Part shown: in pieces, positions 36,478-47,600 of the stretch
How positions within the stretch are numbered: the stretch's first letter is position 1
Layout of the letters: each line of letters begins with the position of its first letter
Assembly (NCBI RefSeq): GCF_964028515.1
Contig: NZ_OZ034788.1
Location: 1-64,000, forward strand
Length of the DNA stretch: 64,000 nt
Source of the DNA: Wolbachia endosymbiont (group B) of Hofmannophila pseudospretella
GTDB lineage: Bacteria > Pseudomonadota > Alphaproteobacteria > Rickettsiales > Anaplasmataceae
Direction of reading: 5' to 3'
Made by a program: the position numbers and the translations under genes
The notes under the pieces: generated by a model
What the model was told of the DNA's origin: nothing
Seen by the model: the letters and a program-made list of their open reading frames with translations, nothing else
The model's database searches: none

Positions 36478-37611
36478 TTAAAGTGCCCTACAAGTTTCTT
36501 TACTATTTTCACGTACTTTGTCTGCCCATGAAAACAATTTTTCACTTACTTCCTTCTGCTTTTCACTCCATATGCCGCACCTAGTGAAATTACCTCTTTC
36601 TACCACTTTCTTAAGTTTCACTCCCCCAAAAAGGCAATTTTTTCCAATTTCTTCTCCTCTTTTTTGTAATTCAGCCCACATTTCCTTATCCGCTACTTTT
36701 ACTTGTACCTGACTGCAGTTTTTTACGTCCTGGTACAATACAATATTTAGCTTACCAAGGCTTGTAGGCAATTCTAACACAACGGAGCTACCATCTGATA
36801 CATCAACGTAATTTCTTGCACCTCCTTCCTCCCTTCTGATCTCAACTGCATTATTACCCATTTTTAAAATGTTACTCCCTAACTCTCTCAGTATTTTGGC
36901 TACCTCTACCTTGCTATTCCCAGAAAACTCTATGTACGATGTTGTATTATCTATCTCAACATCTATTAATTCTCCTTCTTGCACAGCACTTTCGCCAGCT
37001 TTCTCTAGTTCTTCTAGTCTCTCATCTATCTGTGGCTGAACTTCTGGTTGTAGCTCATTATAGATTTCACCTATCAGTTTATTCTGTAGTAGAGTATCAT
37101 GAAACTCTGCACCACTTAGCATTAGCTTACGCATTATCTTTTTTCGATCACTTTTTTCTAATCTGTGAAAGTGTGTGCCCAATATCATGTATTCTGCGAA
37201 GCTCCACTCCCCATCATTACATGCATTTACTCTTGCTCCAGAGGCTAATACTTGCTCTATAACTTTATGCAATGCATTTACGTTTTTTGTCTCTACTACA
37301 GCACTCTTAAACCAGCTCAACTTTTCACTTTCGCTTGCACTTGGTTTTATTTTTTGCAAATTTGAAGCAAATGGATTTAAATCTTCTGCTTGATCATTTA
37401 AAGGTTTTGTGCCATAAACATAGTCAAGGCTTTTCCCGTAGTTGATTTTGTTTTCGCGAATGTTTCTGCTAGGGGAGGCCTCCCGGTTTATCTCCTTCTG
37501 GTTATTAATTTTACTCACAAATTTAGACTGCTTTATATCAACGCCTTCAAGAGCACCAAATATTTTCTTGTGATTAACATTAGTCTTTTTATTCCGATCT
37601 TTACTAGTCAT
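36478..37611 (-). CDS. Hypothetical protein, WO accessory region
   Basis: 377 aa, intact, not recognised. Residues 1-75 are polar and probably disordered (many Lys and Asn). Residues about 95-190 are helical with an ankyrin-like look (ALHKVIEQVLASGARVNACN). The C-terminal half is mixed alpha/beta with YIEFSGNSKVEVAKILRELG and VVLELPTSLGKLNIVLYQD. No signal peptide or membrane helix. It lies between the double-HTH regulators and RadC on the same strand. Possibly a host-interacting protein with a degenerate ankyrin segment, but no function can be assigned. Confidence 0.6.
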   Translation of the reverse strand: MTSKDRNKKTNVNHKKIFGALEGVDIKQSKFVSKINNQKEINREASPSRNIRENKINYGKSLDYVYGTKPLNDQAEDLNPFASNLQKIKPSASESEKLSWFKSAVVETKNVNALHKVIEQVLASGARVNACNDGEWSFAEYMILGTHFHRLEKSDRKKIMRKLMLSGAEFHDTLLQNKLIGEIYNELQPEVQPQIDERLEELEKAGESAVQEGELIDVEIDNTTSYIEFSGNSKVEVAKILRELGSNILKMGNNAVEIRREEGGARNYVDVSDGSSVVLELPTSLGKLNIVLYQDVKNCSQVQVKVADKEMWAELQKRGEEIGKNCLFGGVKLKKVVERGNFTRCGIWSEKQKEVSEKLFSWADKVRENSKETCRAL

Positions 37612-37711
37612 ATAAACCTCATATTAAAAATACTTTTTAAGCGTACAATAAACTTTATACATCTTACTACTCATTATAAATTATAATGAGTAGATTTGCA
37701 AATACTTTCTA

Positions 37712-38368
37712 CTATAACAATCCATTTTCTCGAAAGCTGAAATAGCCTCCACTTGTGATGATAATATGGTCAAACAATTTTACGCTTACAGTACTACATG
37801 CTGCTGCTAAGCTCTTCGTTACTGCTTGATCTTCTTCTGATGGCTCTAAGCTCCCTCCAGGATGGTTATGTGACATTATTATTGATGTTGCATTTTTCAT
37901 TAATGCCTTTCTTGTAATTTCCTTTATGTATACTGGTGCTTTTTCCATTTCACCAATATAGGATTCTTCTCCGATTAATTGGCGCCTTTTATTCAAGTAC
38001 AGTATTTTTACACATTCCCTTTCTGAGTGTCCTATACTTACGTTTAAGTACTCTACTAGCCCTTGTAAGTCCATTATTGGCTCACTCTTGAGCTTTTCTC
38101 TCAGTACCCTTTCTAGTGTTTCCTTAACACACATAATCATTGCTACTGCAGAATCAGTTACTCCTTCTATAACTTTCAGGTCATCCATTTCTCTACCTAA
38201 AATCCTTCCTACTCCCGTATAAGTGTTCACCAGATTTTTAGCAATTTCTTGAGCTTGCGGCCTTTCATGTACTGCACTTAGAAACGTTTCCATTATTTCA
38301 CGATCAAGTAGTGCTTTGCCTTTGCTTTCTAATATTCTGAATTCGATTTCTTCTTTACTTTTATTCAT
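37712..38368 (-). CDS. radC: RadC-like JAMM-domain protein (DUF2466)
   Basis: 218 aa. The JAMM metal-binding motif is complete: SHNHPGGSLEPSEED with H167, H169 and D180; the N-terminal part is HhH-like. RadC proteins are JAB/JAMM putative metalloproteases or nucleases of uncertain function, often carried by mobile elements. In WO, a RadC gene sits with the paired HTH regulators near cif. The frame is intact. Confidence 0.88.
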   Translation of the reverse strand: MNKSKEEIEFRILESKGKALLDREIMETFLSAVHERPQAQEIAKNLVNTYTGVGRILGREMDDLKVIEGVTDSAVAMIMCVKETLERVLREKLKSEPIMDLQGLVEYLNVSIGHSERECVKILYLNKRRQLIGEESYIGEMEKAPVYIKEITRKALMKNATSIIMSHNHPGGSLEPSEEDQAVTKSLAAACSTVSVKLFDHIIITSGGYFSFRENGLL

Positions 38369-38876
38369 ATAATTTACCCTTCACTAACAACAAACTTTTT
38401 TTAAATATTTACTGCTTTATCAGCATTGGCATGAGGCCATAGCTTTCGAGTGAAGTCAAATCAATTTCTCAATCTTTTTTACTTATTTTTTCATTAAGAA
38501 GTGAAGATATTAATATATGATGATTTTTTTATTTTAAACTTGTTGAATTTCGTCTAAAGAGATGCCTACCGCTTGCAAAATAATATCAATAGAAATTCCT
38601 CCTTTTACTAAGTCTTTTGCAATTTTGATTCTTTCTACTTCTCTAATTTTCTCTTCACAAATTTGTATGCTTTCAAACATAGATTTTATTAGTTCATTAC
38701 GTAGTTCTTGATTTTCAATCTTTTTGTATTCTTCAATTAAATTCGGTAATTCATTTCCTACTCTTTCATCTGCATCTTCTGCTGGTTCAAGTAGATCCAC
38801 GATATTAATCGATAACGCCTTTGCTATCTCATATAATCTTCCCAGTGGAACAGCAATCCTTCCTTGTTCATAGTTA

Positions 38877-39807
38877 TAGCTCTTCTCATAATAGTCAGAA
38901 TAAAAAAGCAGAATCAACAGCATGACGGAAAGACTTAAAAATAGGGATATTTTTTCTAGCTCTGTTCTTTATAGCAAACCACTGATGCTCAATTTTGTTA
39001 AAGTCTGGAGAATATGGAGGAAGATAAAGAATTTCAGCACCAACTCCTTTAGCAAGATTATCTATTTTTTTAGATTTATGAAAAGTAGCGTTATCAAGAA
39101 TTACAGTTTGGCCAGACCTTAAAATTGGAGTTAAAAACTGCTCAACCAAGCCTCGAAAACATCCTCATTGCAATATCCTTCAAAGGTCAATGGAGCAATG
39201 ATTCTCTCTTTATTTAGAGCTGCAATCATACTGACCCGCTGAGCTTTTTTACCTGATTTTAGTGAATGAAACCTCTCTCCTTTTCTGCAGTATCCGTATG
39301 GGTAGTCTTCTGTATTATCTATTCCAGATTCGTCAATATATACAAGATTTTCATGACGTTTTGTTGCTATAACCTTTGAAAAGTGAGCTCGCTTCTCTTC
39401 ATTTCTTTCTTTATATCCGTAGGTCTTTTTTTCTTGTAAATCCAATATTTTTAAGTGCACGGTGAATCGTTTGTCTACTGATATTGCCCCAGCATCTCTG
39501 ACTGAGTTTTGCCACCATGGTTTTTTGCAAATTTGGTAAAAACATTCCAGTCAGTAATTTTATGGTTATATCCTACGCTTCCAGGCTTTTTTGAATGAAA
39601 ATCTCCCGTTTCCTTACGTCTTTTCTGCCACTCATATAGAGTCGTTTTTCCAATTTTAAATCTCTCGGCAACATTTGCTCTACTTTCTCCTTCATCCAAT
39701 GCTTCCATTGCTTTTTTCCTTAAGTCGTAACTATACGCTGCTGGCATACAAACCCCACTACCATAAATCCATATCTTAACTTGTTTGGATTATTATGAGA
39801 AGAGCTA
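38877..39807 (-). mobile_element. IS630-family element of a second type (931 bases)
   Basis: Terminal inverted repeats TAGCTCTTCTCATAATA (38877 on) and the complementary TTATGAGAAGAGCTA (to 39807), flanked by TA at 38875-38876 and 39808-39809. It is shorter than, and not similar at the ends to, the 1096-base IS630 at 10842 and 58074. It is inserted in a double-HTH regulator gene. Confidence 0.88.
38895..39747 (-). CDS. IS630 transposase, split over three frames
   Basis: From 39747 leftwards: an HTH part (AYSYDLRKKAMEALDEGESR, KTTLYEWQKRRKE; to 39475), then a catalytic part with VYIDESGIDNTEDYPYGY (39460-39131), then LDNATFHKSKKIDNL and LPPYSPDFNKIEHQWFAIK (39149-38895), which give the D, D and E of the DDE triad. 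The three segments are in different frames. One junction may be programmed frameshifting, as usual for IS630; the other suggests a mutation, so the element is probably inactive alone. Confidence 0.75.
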
Positions 39808-40492
39808 TACTTATTTCGTCACGTGTTGTATCCATTTTCTCAGCCAAATCCTTTTGAGTATACTCTCTTCCATTCTTTTATCTTCTTTCCTATTTGGCAG
39901 TAAATAGAACCTCCTTTTTCTTCAACACATTCATCAGCAGAGAGACCAATTGTTTTTGCAACAATATCAACAGAAACTCCTCCTTTAACCAGACCTTTTG
40001 CAATTTTTATTCTCTCCGTTTTTTTACTATTTTTCTCACTAACTTGAACAAATTTGGTTAGTAAACAAAACATTCTATGTAATTCCTGATCATTAATCGT
40101 TTTATATTTTCTTACTAGATTTAATATTTTCTCTCCCTCATCTTCAAAACAGATTTTCTCATTTGATACAGGAATAAGATCCGTAATATTAATTGATAAC
40201 ACCTTTGCTATAGCGCACAACTTTTCAATCGAAATTTTACGTGTTCCTTTTTCATATTGTAGTACTATTTGATATGTTACACCGATTTTCTCTGCTAAAT
40301 CCTTTTGAGTATATCCCTTTGCTAACCTACAACTTCTTAATTTTTCTGCTATCTGATACCTTATTGAGATGTTTGCCATAAATATTATACAGGTTAATAC
40401 TACCAAATAAAGATATACAAAATGTTTGCATTTTAGTTGAATATTTCTTCACAATTATGTATAATTATTAATGCTTTTTATCTTACTTTCTC

Positions 40493-41335
40493 ATGGCTCT
40501 TTCGAAGTTTCTCGATCCAAAGAATGATATATCGTTCAAGCGCATCTTTGGCACTGAAAAAAATAAGGACATTCTTATTCACTTCCTTAATGATATCCTT
40601 GGCTTCACTGGCAAAAGTACAATACAGGATCCTGATATTGCTTCTAAAAAACAAAGCATTGTTGATGTTCTTTGTAGGGATGAAAATGGGCTACAAGTCA
40701 TAGTCGAAATGCAGGTCGCTAAAACTAAGGGCTTTGAAAAACGTGCTCAATACTATGCTGCTAAAGCCTATTCAAGACAAGCCGATAAAGGTGATCAATA
40801 CCATGACCTTAAAGAAATTATCTTTATTGCTATAGCAGATTGTATTTTATTTCCTGATAAGTCTGAGTATAAATCAAAGCATACTATTCGCGATGAAGAT
40901 ACTAATGAACATGATCTAAAAGATTTTTACTTTATATTTATTGAGTTGCCTAAATTTCCAAAAACCAAAGAAGATCAGCTTTCAAGTATAGTTGAAAAAT
41001 GGGTATACTTTTTCAGATATGCAGACGAAACTAGTGAAGAAGAGCTAGAGAGAATAATAGGAAGTGATCTAATAATTAAAAGAGCATATGAAGAACTAAA
41101 TAGATTCAACTGGTCAGAAAAAGAATTTATCGCCTATGAACAGGAGATCAAGCGTATTCGTGATGAACAGGCTGTCCTCGCTCAAAAACTCGATGATGCT
41201 AAACAAGAAGGTAGACAAGAAGAAAAAATCGAAGTTGCAAAAAACTCACTCAAGGCCGGTGTCTCTATTGATGTTATAGCTCAAATTACCGGTCTCTCTC
41301 ATTCTGAAATTTCACAACTCAAAGAAAAAACATAA
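40493..41335 (+). CDS. Rpn-family PD-(D/E)XK recombination-promoting nuclease/putative transposase
   Basis: 280 aa. DPKNDISFKRIFG at residues 8-20 is the family signature. The PD-(D/E)XK core is D58 in IVDVLCRDENG and E72-x-Q74 in VIVEMQV, then KRAQYYAAKAY. The C-terminal segment (KIEVAKNSLKAGVSIDVIAQ, ITGLSHSEISQLK) resembles the tails of the nearby double-HTH proteins, a small domain repeated in this region. Rpn proteins are DNA endonucleases stimulating RecA-independent recombination in E. coli. Many intact and broken copies occur in Wolbachia. It is transcribed towards the 3' end of the cif operon. Confidence 0.88.
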   Translation: MALSKFLDPKNDISFKRIFGTEKNKDILIHFLNDILGFTGKSTIQDPDIASKKQSIVDVLCRDENGLQVIVEMQVAKTKGFEKRAQYYAAKAYSRQADKGDQYHDLKEIIFIAIADCILFPDKSEYKSKHTIRDEDTNEHDLKDFYFIFIELPKFPKTKEDQLSSIVEKWVYFFRYADETSEEELERIIGSDLIIKRAYEELNRFNWSEKEFIAYEQEIKRIRDEQAVLAQKLDDAKQEGRQEEKIEVAKNSLKAGVSIDVIAQITGLSHSEISQLKEKT

Positions 41336-41397
41336 TATTCCTACTTATTCACTTTAACACTTATAAAAACCTTTTCTAAGTTAGACATGTCCCCTAA

Positions 41398-41466
41398 TTA
41401 AGAATCTAGTGAACTGTCTAAAATGGCTATAAAGATTGCACATAGAATTATATAAATTACTATCAT
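41398..41466 (-). CDS. Possible 22-aa membrane micropeptide downstream of cifB
   Basis: ATG at 41466-41464, stop at 41400-41398. The peptide is MIVIYIILCAIFIAILDSSL plus two residues, that is one hydrophobic helix. AGAGGG lies about 10 bases upstream. It follows the 51-codon gene on the same strand. AT-rich DNA easily yields such frames by chance, so this is tentative. Confidence 0.2.
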   Translation of the reverse strand: MIVIYIILCAIFIAILDSSLDS

Positions 41467-41516
41467 AACGTTACCCTCTTATTCAGCCTTACATATTAAA
41501 GATATATACCGTAAGT

Positions 41517-41672
41517 TTAATATTGATAGTACATTAACCATTTATTTCCCAATTCTAGTCTTGTACTTCTCATTCCTACTTCATCCATGTTAGTATTAGA
41601 ACCATCAAACTTGCTAAGGGGATCTACCACCTCCACTTTAAATTCTATTATAAGCTTTTCACTATTTGGCAT
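41517..41672 (-). CDS. Small 51-aa protein, possible third gene of the cif operon
   Basis: ATG at 41672-41670 and TAA at 41519-41517. A good ribosome site (GGAAGG) lies about 8 bases before the ATG, and the start is 22 bases after the cifB stop, on the same strand. The protein starts MPNSEKLIIEFKVEVVDPLS and ends WLMYYQY; it is soluble, with an amphipathic beta-strand followed by a polar segment. No family is recognised. The spacing and ribosome site suggest co-transcription with cifA-cifB. It is also possible that it is the remnant of a longer gene. Confidence 0.5.
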   Translation of the reverse strand: MPNSEKLIIEFKVEVVDPLSKFDGSNTNMDEVGMRSTRLELGNKWLMYYQY

Positions 41673-41694
41673 ATTATACCTTCCATATTCTCAT

Positions 41695-44600
41695 CTACTT
41701 ACTCAAAGTATTTCCAAGCTTGGTTACTCCTACATCAGAAAGACAAGTTGATACTTTGTCCTTTGAATGGCTGTGAACTGAAGCATTACTTAAATAACTT
41801 TGAGGCTCTAAACTTATCTGCTGTTTTTTTGTACCATCAACTTCTAATCTACCATCTCTGTTGTGTAATATCTGCTCTATTGATTGATTTAGCAGACCCT
41901 TATTAAATTGAGCTATAAACTTTTCAAATTTCTTCGGACTTAATTTACCAGCTTCTTTACCAGAACATGCTTTCTCTACATATGAGTTGAAAATCCCCGA
42001 AATCTCATCAAATTTACCACTCATGATTTTTCCTGTAACTTCTTTCTGTATTTCAACAAAATCAATATTTAACCGATGCATTGATATGCCACTTTTTAAT
42101 GCAGCTTGTTCTACTACTTTCTCAAATTCCTCTGTAATATTTAATGCATAGCCCTGCGCTTCCAGTAATGATACGTGCTGATCTGCTGTAGAAATGTATT
42201 TTTGACCTGTAACTTTTCTAATAAGCACATCAAGTAACATGATTGTGCCGTTTATATCTACTGGTGAATCAACTTGTGAGATTGGACTTGTAGTACTTGA
42301 TACTCCGTCAGACAATGTAGGTTTAGAATCTAATAACCGACCTATTGAGGTTTTTACTGAACCGAACAAACTGTTTATCCATGAAGATAGTGCACTTGCT
42401 CTGCTTGTAGCTTTCTTATAGCGCACCTCTTCTGCCTTATTCACTTTGATTTTTTTTCTATTTATTGCAGCAATCTCTATGCCACCTACTACCATAACCT
42501 CTACATCATCATATCCTACTGTAGGACTTTTTTCATCTATCATAGACTCAATTTTACCTACTATAGCTTTTCCTTCTATTCTAGCTTTTGTTGTCTTTTC
42601 AATAGGTGAATAACGATGACGGTTCCCTCTATGATAAGCATGTCTTTTATGATGACGTATATGCTTTGGTGCAACGTATTCATTTCTTCTTTCTGCCTTC
42701 TCTAAAAAGGAAATTATGTTTGTGAAACCTTTATCTCTTGCAATATCTAAAGGCTTCTTACTATTATTGTCACGAATATTAACATCAGCATTTTTAAAAA
42801 TCAGAAGTTGTAACAAACTAAAATCATGATTATTTTGAACTAAATAACCCATTAGAAGGACAACGCGGTGCAAAGACGTCTTGCCCTGGGTATCCTGAGC
42901 ATTAACATCAATACCACTGTTAAGCAGCAGCTCTACAATCTTTAACTTAGTATCTTTTAGGTTATTAACGCCGTTATCAACAAAACACTGAGAGATAGCA
43001 AGGTGCAGAAATGTCTCGCCGAAATCGTTTTTAGCATTGATAAGAGTATATCTATCATCCCTGTTTCTCATACCATCAAGAAGAGCTTCAAGCAAGTTCG
43101 ACTTATTCTCCTGGATAGCTTTTCTTATAAGTGACTTTGCTTCTTCAGGCCCTGAGGTTTTTATTAGCTGAGAATACTGTTTCTGTTTTTCTTTATTAAA
43201 GTCCATTATAACATCTTGTGGATTGCAAGTAGAAGCTATACATTTTGAGTTAGAAACTATTGTATCATTAAAAGCAAACATCATTTCTCTTGCTGGTTGA
43301 TAAGTATTCCAGTTCTCTACTTTTACAAGAGTGTTATTTTTATGTGATAGCAATAAGGTATCATTCATAACTTTCATATCGAAATCTAATATAGACTTAC
43401 CTTTCAAATCAACTAAACCAATATCATTCTTATTAATAGGCTGATTATGATAAATCTGTAACCCTTGTTCATCTGGTTTATAATACCTGAAAGAACTAAA
43501 ATCATCAGCTCTTTCTCCAAATTCTTCTGGTTCTATAATTCTATTGTTTAGTTCTATAGATAAATCCCAGTTTCTATGAACAAAAGAATAGTAATCTGAT
43601 ATTGATAATGCTCCTTTATCTGATAACAATAGCAAATCATTATTGAGTTTTAAAAAAAGCACCTTATCTGAATCAAATGTGAAACAATTATAATGATTTA
43701 ACAGATCAGTACCATTAACGCTAAATCTTCCATCTATTTTTAAGCTATGAGAACAATAATCACGCTCTAGTTCACCATTCTGAAGTTTATAATATTTTTC
43801 CCTATCAAATGTTACCGTAACATCTTTATAATCTGGTAGCAGGGTTACATTTAGTCTACTTTTGTTAATCTTTATTTCTCCTTCATTATTCTCTGCAAAT
43901 TGTATATCATTTAATGTGCTATTTAATTGACTAAAGTCTAATATACCATTTGCTTGAGCAATCGTAATATTAGCACTTTTTTCATCGAAAAGATAAAGAT
44001 GGTTTATATTACTTGGAGCTTCCCAGTAAAAATTATGGTGCTCTTTATCAGGATAAAAAATATGATTACTAAAACTACCTATAGTACTACGATAATTAGT
44101 ACTTGATAATTGCTTTGTAATATTAAAGTTCCGATTATCTATTGTTTGCAACTTATCTAACTCATCATCTAATATAACATCACTACCAACGCTTTTTGTT
44201 ATTTGTAGACTTGCTACTGTTCCAGTATTACTCTCTACTTTCGTTGGAGTTACAAACAAACCATCTGCTGTTTTTATTAATGTCTGTTTATCTACACTTA
44301 TAGAATCTCCACTTTTATTATAAATATTTGTTCTGTCGTTAACATGAGTTATTTTATCTATATCACTAAAATTTATCGGCAATAATACTAAGCCACTTCC
44401 GTGAATAGAATCACCAAAATAACCTTTTATTGTAGCAAAGTTTTTTGCTGTTATTATATCATTTCCACCCTTACCATCTACATAATCTGCATTAGAGAAC
44501 TTTATATAATTAGTTCTATTACTGCCGATAATAGAATGTATGTTTATTGAATCTGTAGTAAGATTACCTTGTGTTATAACTATATTCTTTTGTCTATCTG

Positions 44601-47600
44601 CTCCTAAATCACAAGAGAACTTCCCTGCTATGTAAAAGAAATTTCTACCTGAGTTATACACCTTGCAACTATCTAATGACTTTTCAAAATAGTACCTATT
44701 TTCTACCTTACCTCTTCTACCTCGATCACCATTTAAAATATCCTTTTCTTGAAAAACAACATTAATATTAGCATTTTGAGCTGTTATATAGTATACGCTT
44801 CCATACCCACGGAAATTCTTATTTCTGTATATAACCGCATTATAACAGTCGCTAGGGTATTCTTGTAAAAACCACTTTTCAAATGTTCTATTTAGTAATA
44901 CATTACTATGATCATATAAGTTATCACATCCTGAGCCAATTCCATTTACAACACAGTCAGTACAGGGAGGATTATCAATTTGTACTTTAATATCGCTATC
45001 GTGTGGTCCGCAAACGACACTATAACTTTCAATGTTCGTAGGAATCACTCTAGAATTAATATCACTGATATGAAATGGATATGTAACATTCGTATTGAAT
45101 CCAAAATCAAACTTAGTATCAACTATTTTTGTGTTAGTACGACAATAAACTCTGAGGAGTTGTATTTCCCCATAAACACGCTTTTCCTTTGTAACCAATA
45201 TATAAGGCAGCGACATAACTATTTTATCATAATTACCTTTATATTGGCTTATAAGCTTTAATACATATTGTTTATATATACTTTCTGCCTCTATATCATT
45301 TTCTATATAATCTGGTACTTTTTTACCAAGAAAGAAATCCCAATACAAATCATGCTTCTCCTGATCTGTAAGATTTATGTGCTCTTCCAATTTCTCTACC
45401 TCAAGCTCTGCTTCTACAAATTGCGATATAATAATAACAGCAACTGAAATAGCAGTACCAACTGGACCAGCAAATTCTCCCATTACTCCAGCTTCTATTC
45501 CTACGGCTGACATTGTCTCAGTAACAATCGCAGGTACATCTGCAGCTATAAAAATGGAGTTAGTTGCGATGTTTAGGTCAGCAATCTTTATATCTACAGG
45601 ATTCGTTGCACTTTCCCGAGCTTTTATCGACTCTGCTAACCCTAAAAATGCTGCAAAGTTACCTATAGCAGGTCCCATAACTGGGGCAAACCCCTTTAGC
45701 ATTTGAGAATCAAGTTTTTCTCCTAATCCTAATATTTTTCCAGAGATTTTCTCACCAATCTTTGGCATTACCCAGAGATTTAATGCATCATAACCTAGGC
45801 CTTCTACATCTCCATTTGCTATATGTTTACCAACTAAAAATACTGTAAAGGCAAAACCTGCACTTTCTGCTACTTTCCCTATTTTTTCTGCTACCCCATA
45901 TCCTCTGAGAATATTTTTGATTTCTTCTTTATTTTCTTTCATCTCCTTTACAATATCCTTGATCTCTGGGTCTATTGAATTTAGATCTACATTTTTAACC
46001 TTTGCAATAAATGCTTCTTCAACATTTTGGTCTGTAGCTTCACCTCTAGAGATTCGTTCAGAAACTTTGAAAAGCTGATCATAAAACTCAATATTCTTTA
46101 CTCTTTCCGCTACCTTGTTAGCATTAAACAACTCTTTAATACGTTGCTCTTTTTCTTCCTCTGTAATATTTTCTTCATCACGTGAGTCTATGCAGTACAT
46201 GCCTATATTTCTTATTTTTCTTCTTTTAGCTTCTAAACATTCCATTTGAGGCCCAGTTTCAAGCCTTAGCCTTTTTCTTGCACCACCTCTTTCGGGAGAG
46301 CTAATCTCACCTTGAGATGTGGTATGATAGACTTCAATACTTTTTATGCTTGCTGTAATTAAATCTTTATCGGACCTACTAGATTGATTAAAAACCATGG
46401 CTAAAAACTTGGCTGTTCTCTTATCAGTAAAAGATCTAAGAATTTTATATTTGTCACTCATCTGTTTTTCTGCATGTCCTAATTTTTTCTTTACACTACT
46501 ATTAGCACATTTTAATTCTATGATAATTGGTTCATCTTCCTCAATAGTAGATTCATCTCCTTGCAAATATGTAAAAGATAGCGCCAGGTCCATTTTCCCT
46601 AATGAAGATATATTAGATTCCACATACACTTTAATCTCTTTACCATCTTGCGTTTTTCCATTTATCAATAACCCTTGCATTATTGCTTGAAAGTCCACTT
46701 CTCTTTTTATTAATTCCTTAAAAGGCAATAAAGCTTCTACTAAAGGAGATAGTGGCTCTTTTAACTTATTTCCCATCATCTCTTCATCTTTACTTTCCTT
46801 AAGCAAGTCTACAACATCAATTCCACGTAATTGTTCAATTAAGCTATTTACGTCAACATTCCCTATTCTTTCAAATTTACCCTTGTATCTATTTTTAGAG
46901 TTATGAGAGACTTCTTTTATATTTATATCCTGAAAATAAGACTTATCTTTTCTTTCTCCTACTTCAAACCCACCTAGGTTATTCTTTACTCCTGTGTTTA
47001 TTATCAGGTCGATTTTAACTGCAGAATCAATATCCAGTTCATCAATTGGAGGAATTTTATTACTGTCAAATCTCTTTTGCCTTCTAAGTTCTCTTAATTC
47101 ACCACTACGTTCTATAATATTTAATATTACTGCTCTATCTTCCCCTTGATTGAATAGTAGAAATGTAGTAGCCTCTCTTCCTATACTTCTATCTTCATTC
47201 TGATAAGTGAAAATATTTTTATCTATACTATCCATAGCTAAAATCTGTCCGAACACTAGTTTGCTTAAATAGTTTTTATCCTTACTTGGTATCAAGTGAT
47301 ATAAGTTCTTTAGTTCTGCCTTTAAATTTTCCTTTGCTTCATTGCCATCAAAATCTTTAGCACCTTCTAATAATTGATGCACAAAACCTTGGGATTGAAA
47401 AATCTTAGCTTGTTCTGTCTTTACTTCAGCATAACTAATTCCCACTATAACCGCCTCTTCTGCTTTAGTTCTAATGCTGAGGTTATACAAATAACCTTTG
47501 TTCTTGATCTGTGTTATAGCTTCATCAGCAGTATGACCTTCTCCTTTAAACTCAACAACTACTGGAACAGGTTTAGGATTTATCCTACCATTTGCATCTT

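Larger units (their letters stand above)
38534..40406 (-). pseudogene. Third double-HTH regulator gene, broken by IS630 and an 8-base deletion
   Basis: Reading the minus strand, codons from ATG 40406 give the first HTH domain (IAEKLRSCRLAKGYTQKDLA) and most of the linker, nearly as in the gene at 35494-36402. Near 39868 the sequence lacks 8 bases (CACTAGCC) present in the intact paralogue at 35881, shifting the frame. Inside the second HTH, an IS630-type element (38877-39807) is inserted at a TA; removing it restores TTCATAGTTACTTATTTCG, matching the paralogue. The remaining 3' part to 38534 encodes the C-terminal tail (IKIAKDLVKGGISIDIILQ). Two independent lesions make this a clear pseudogene. 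Confidence 0.85.
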
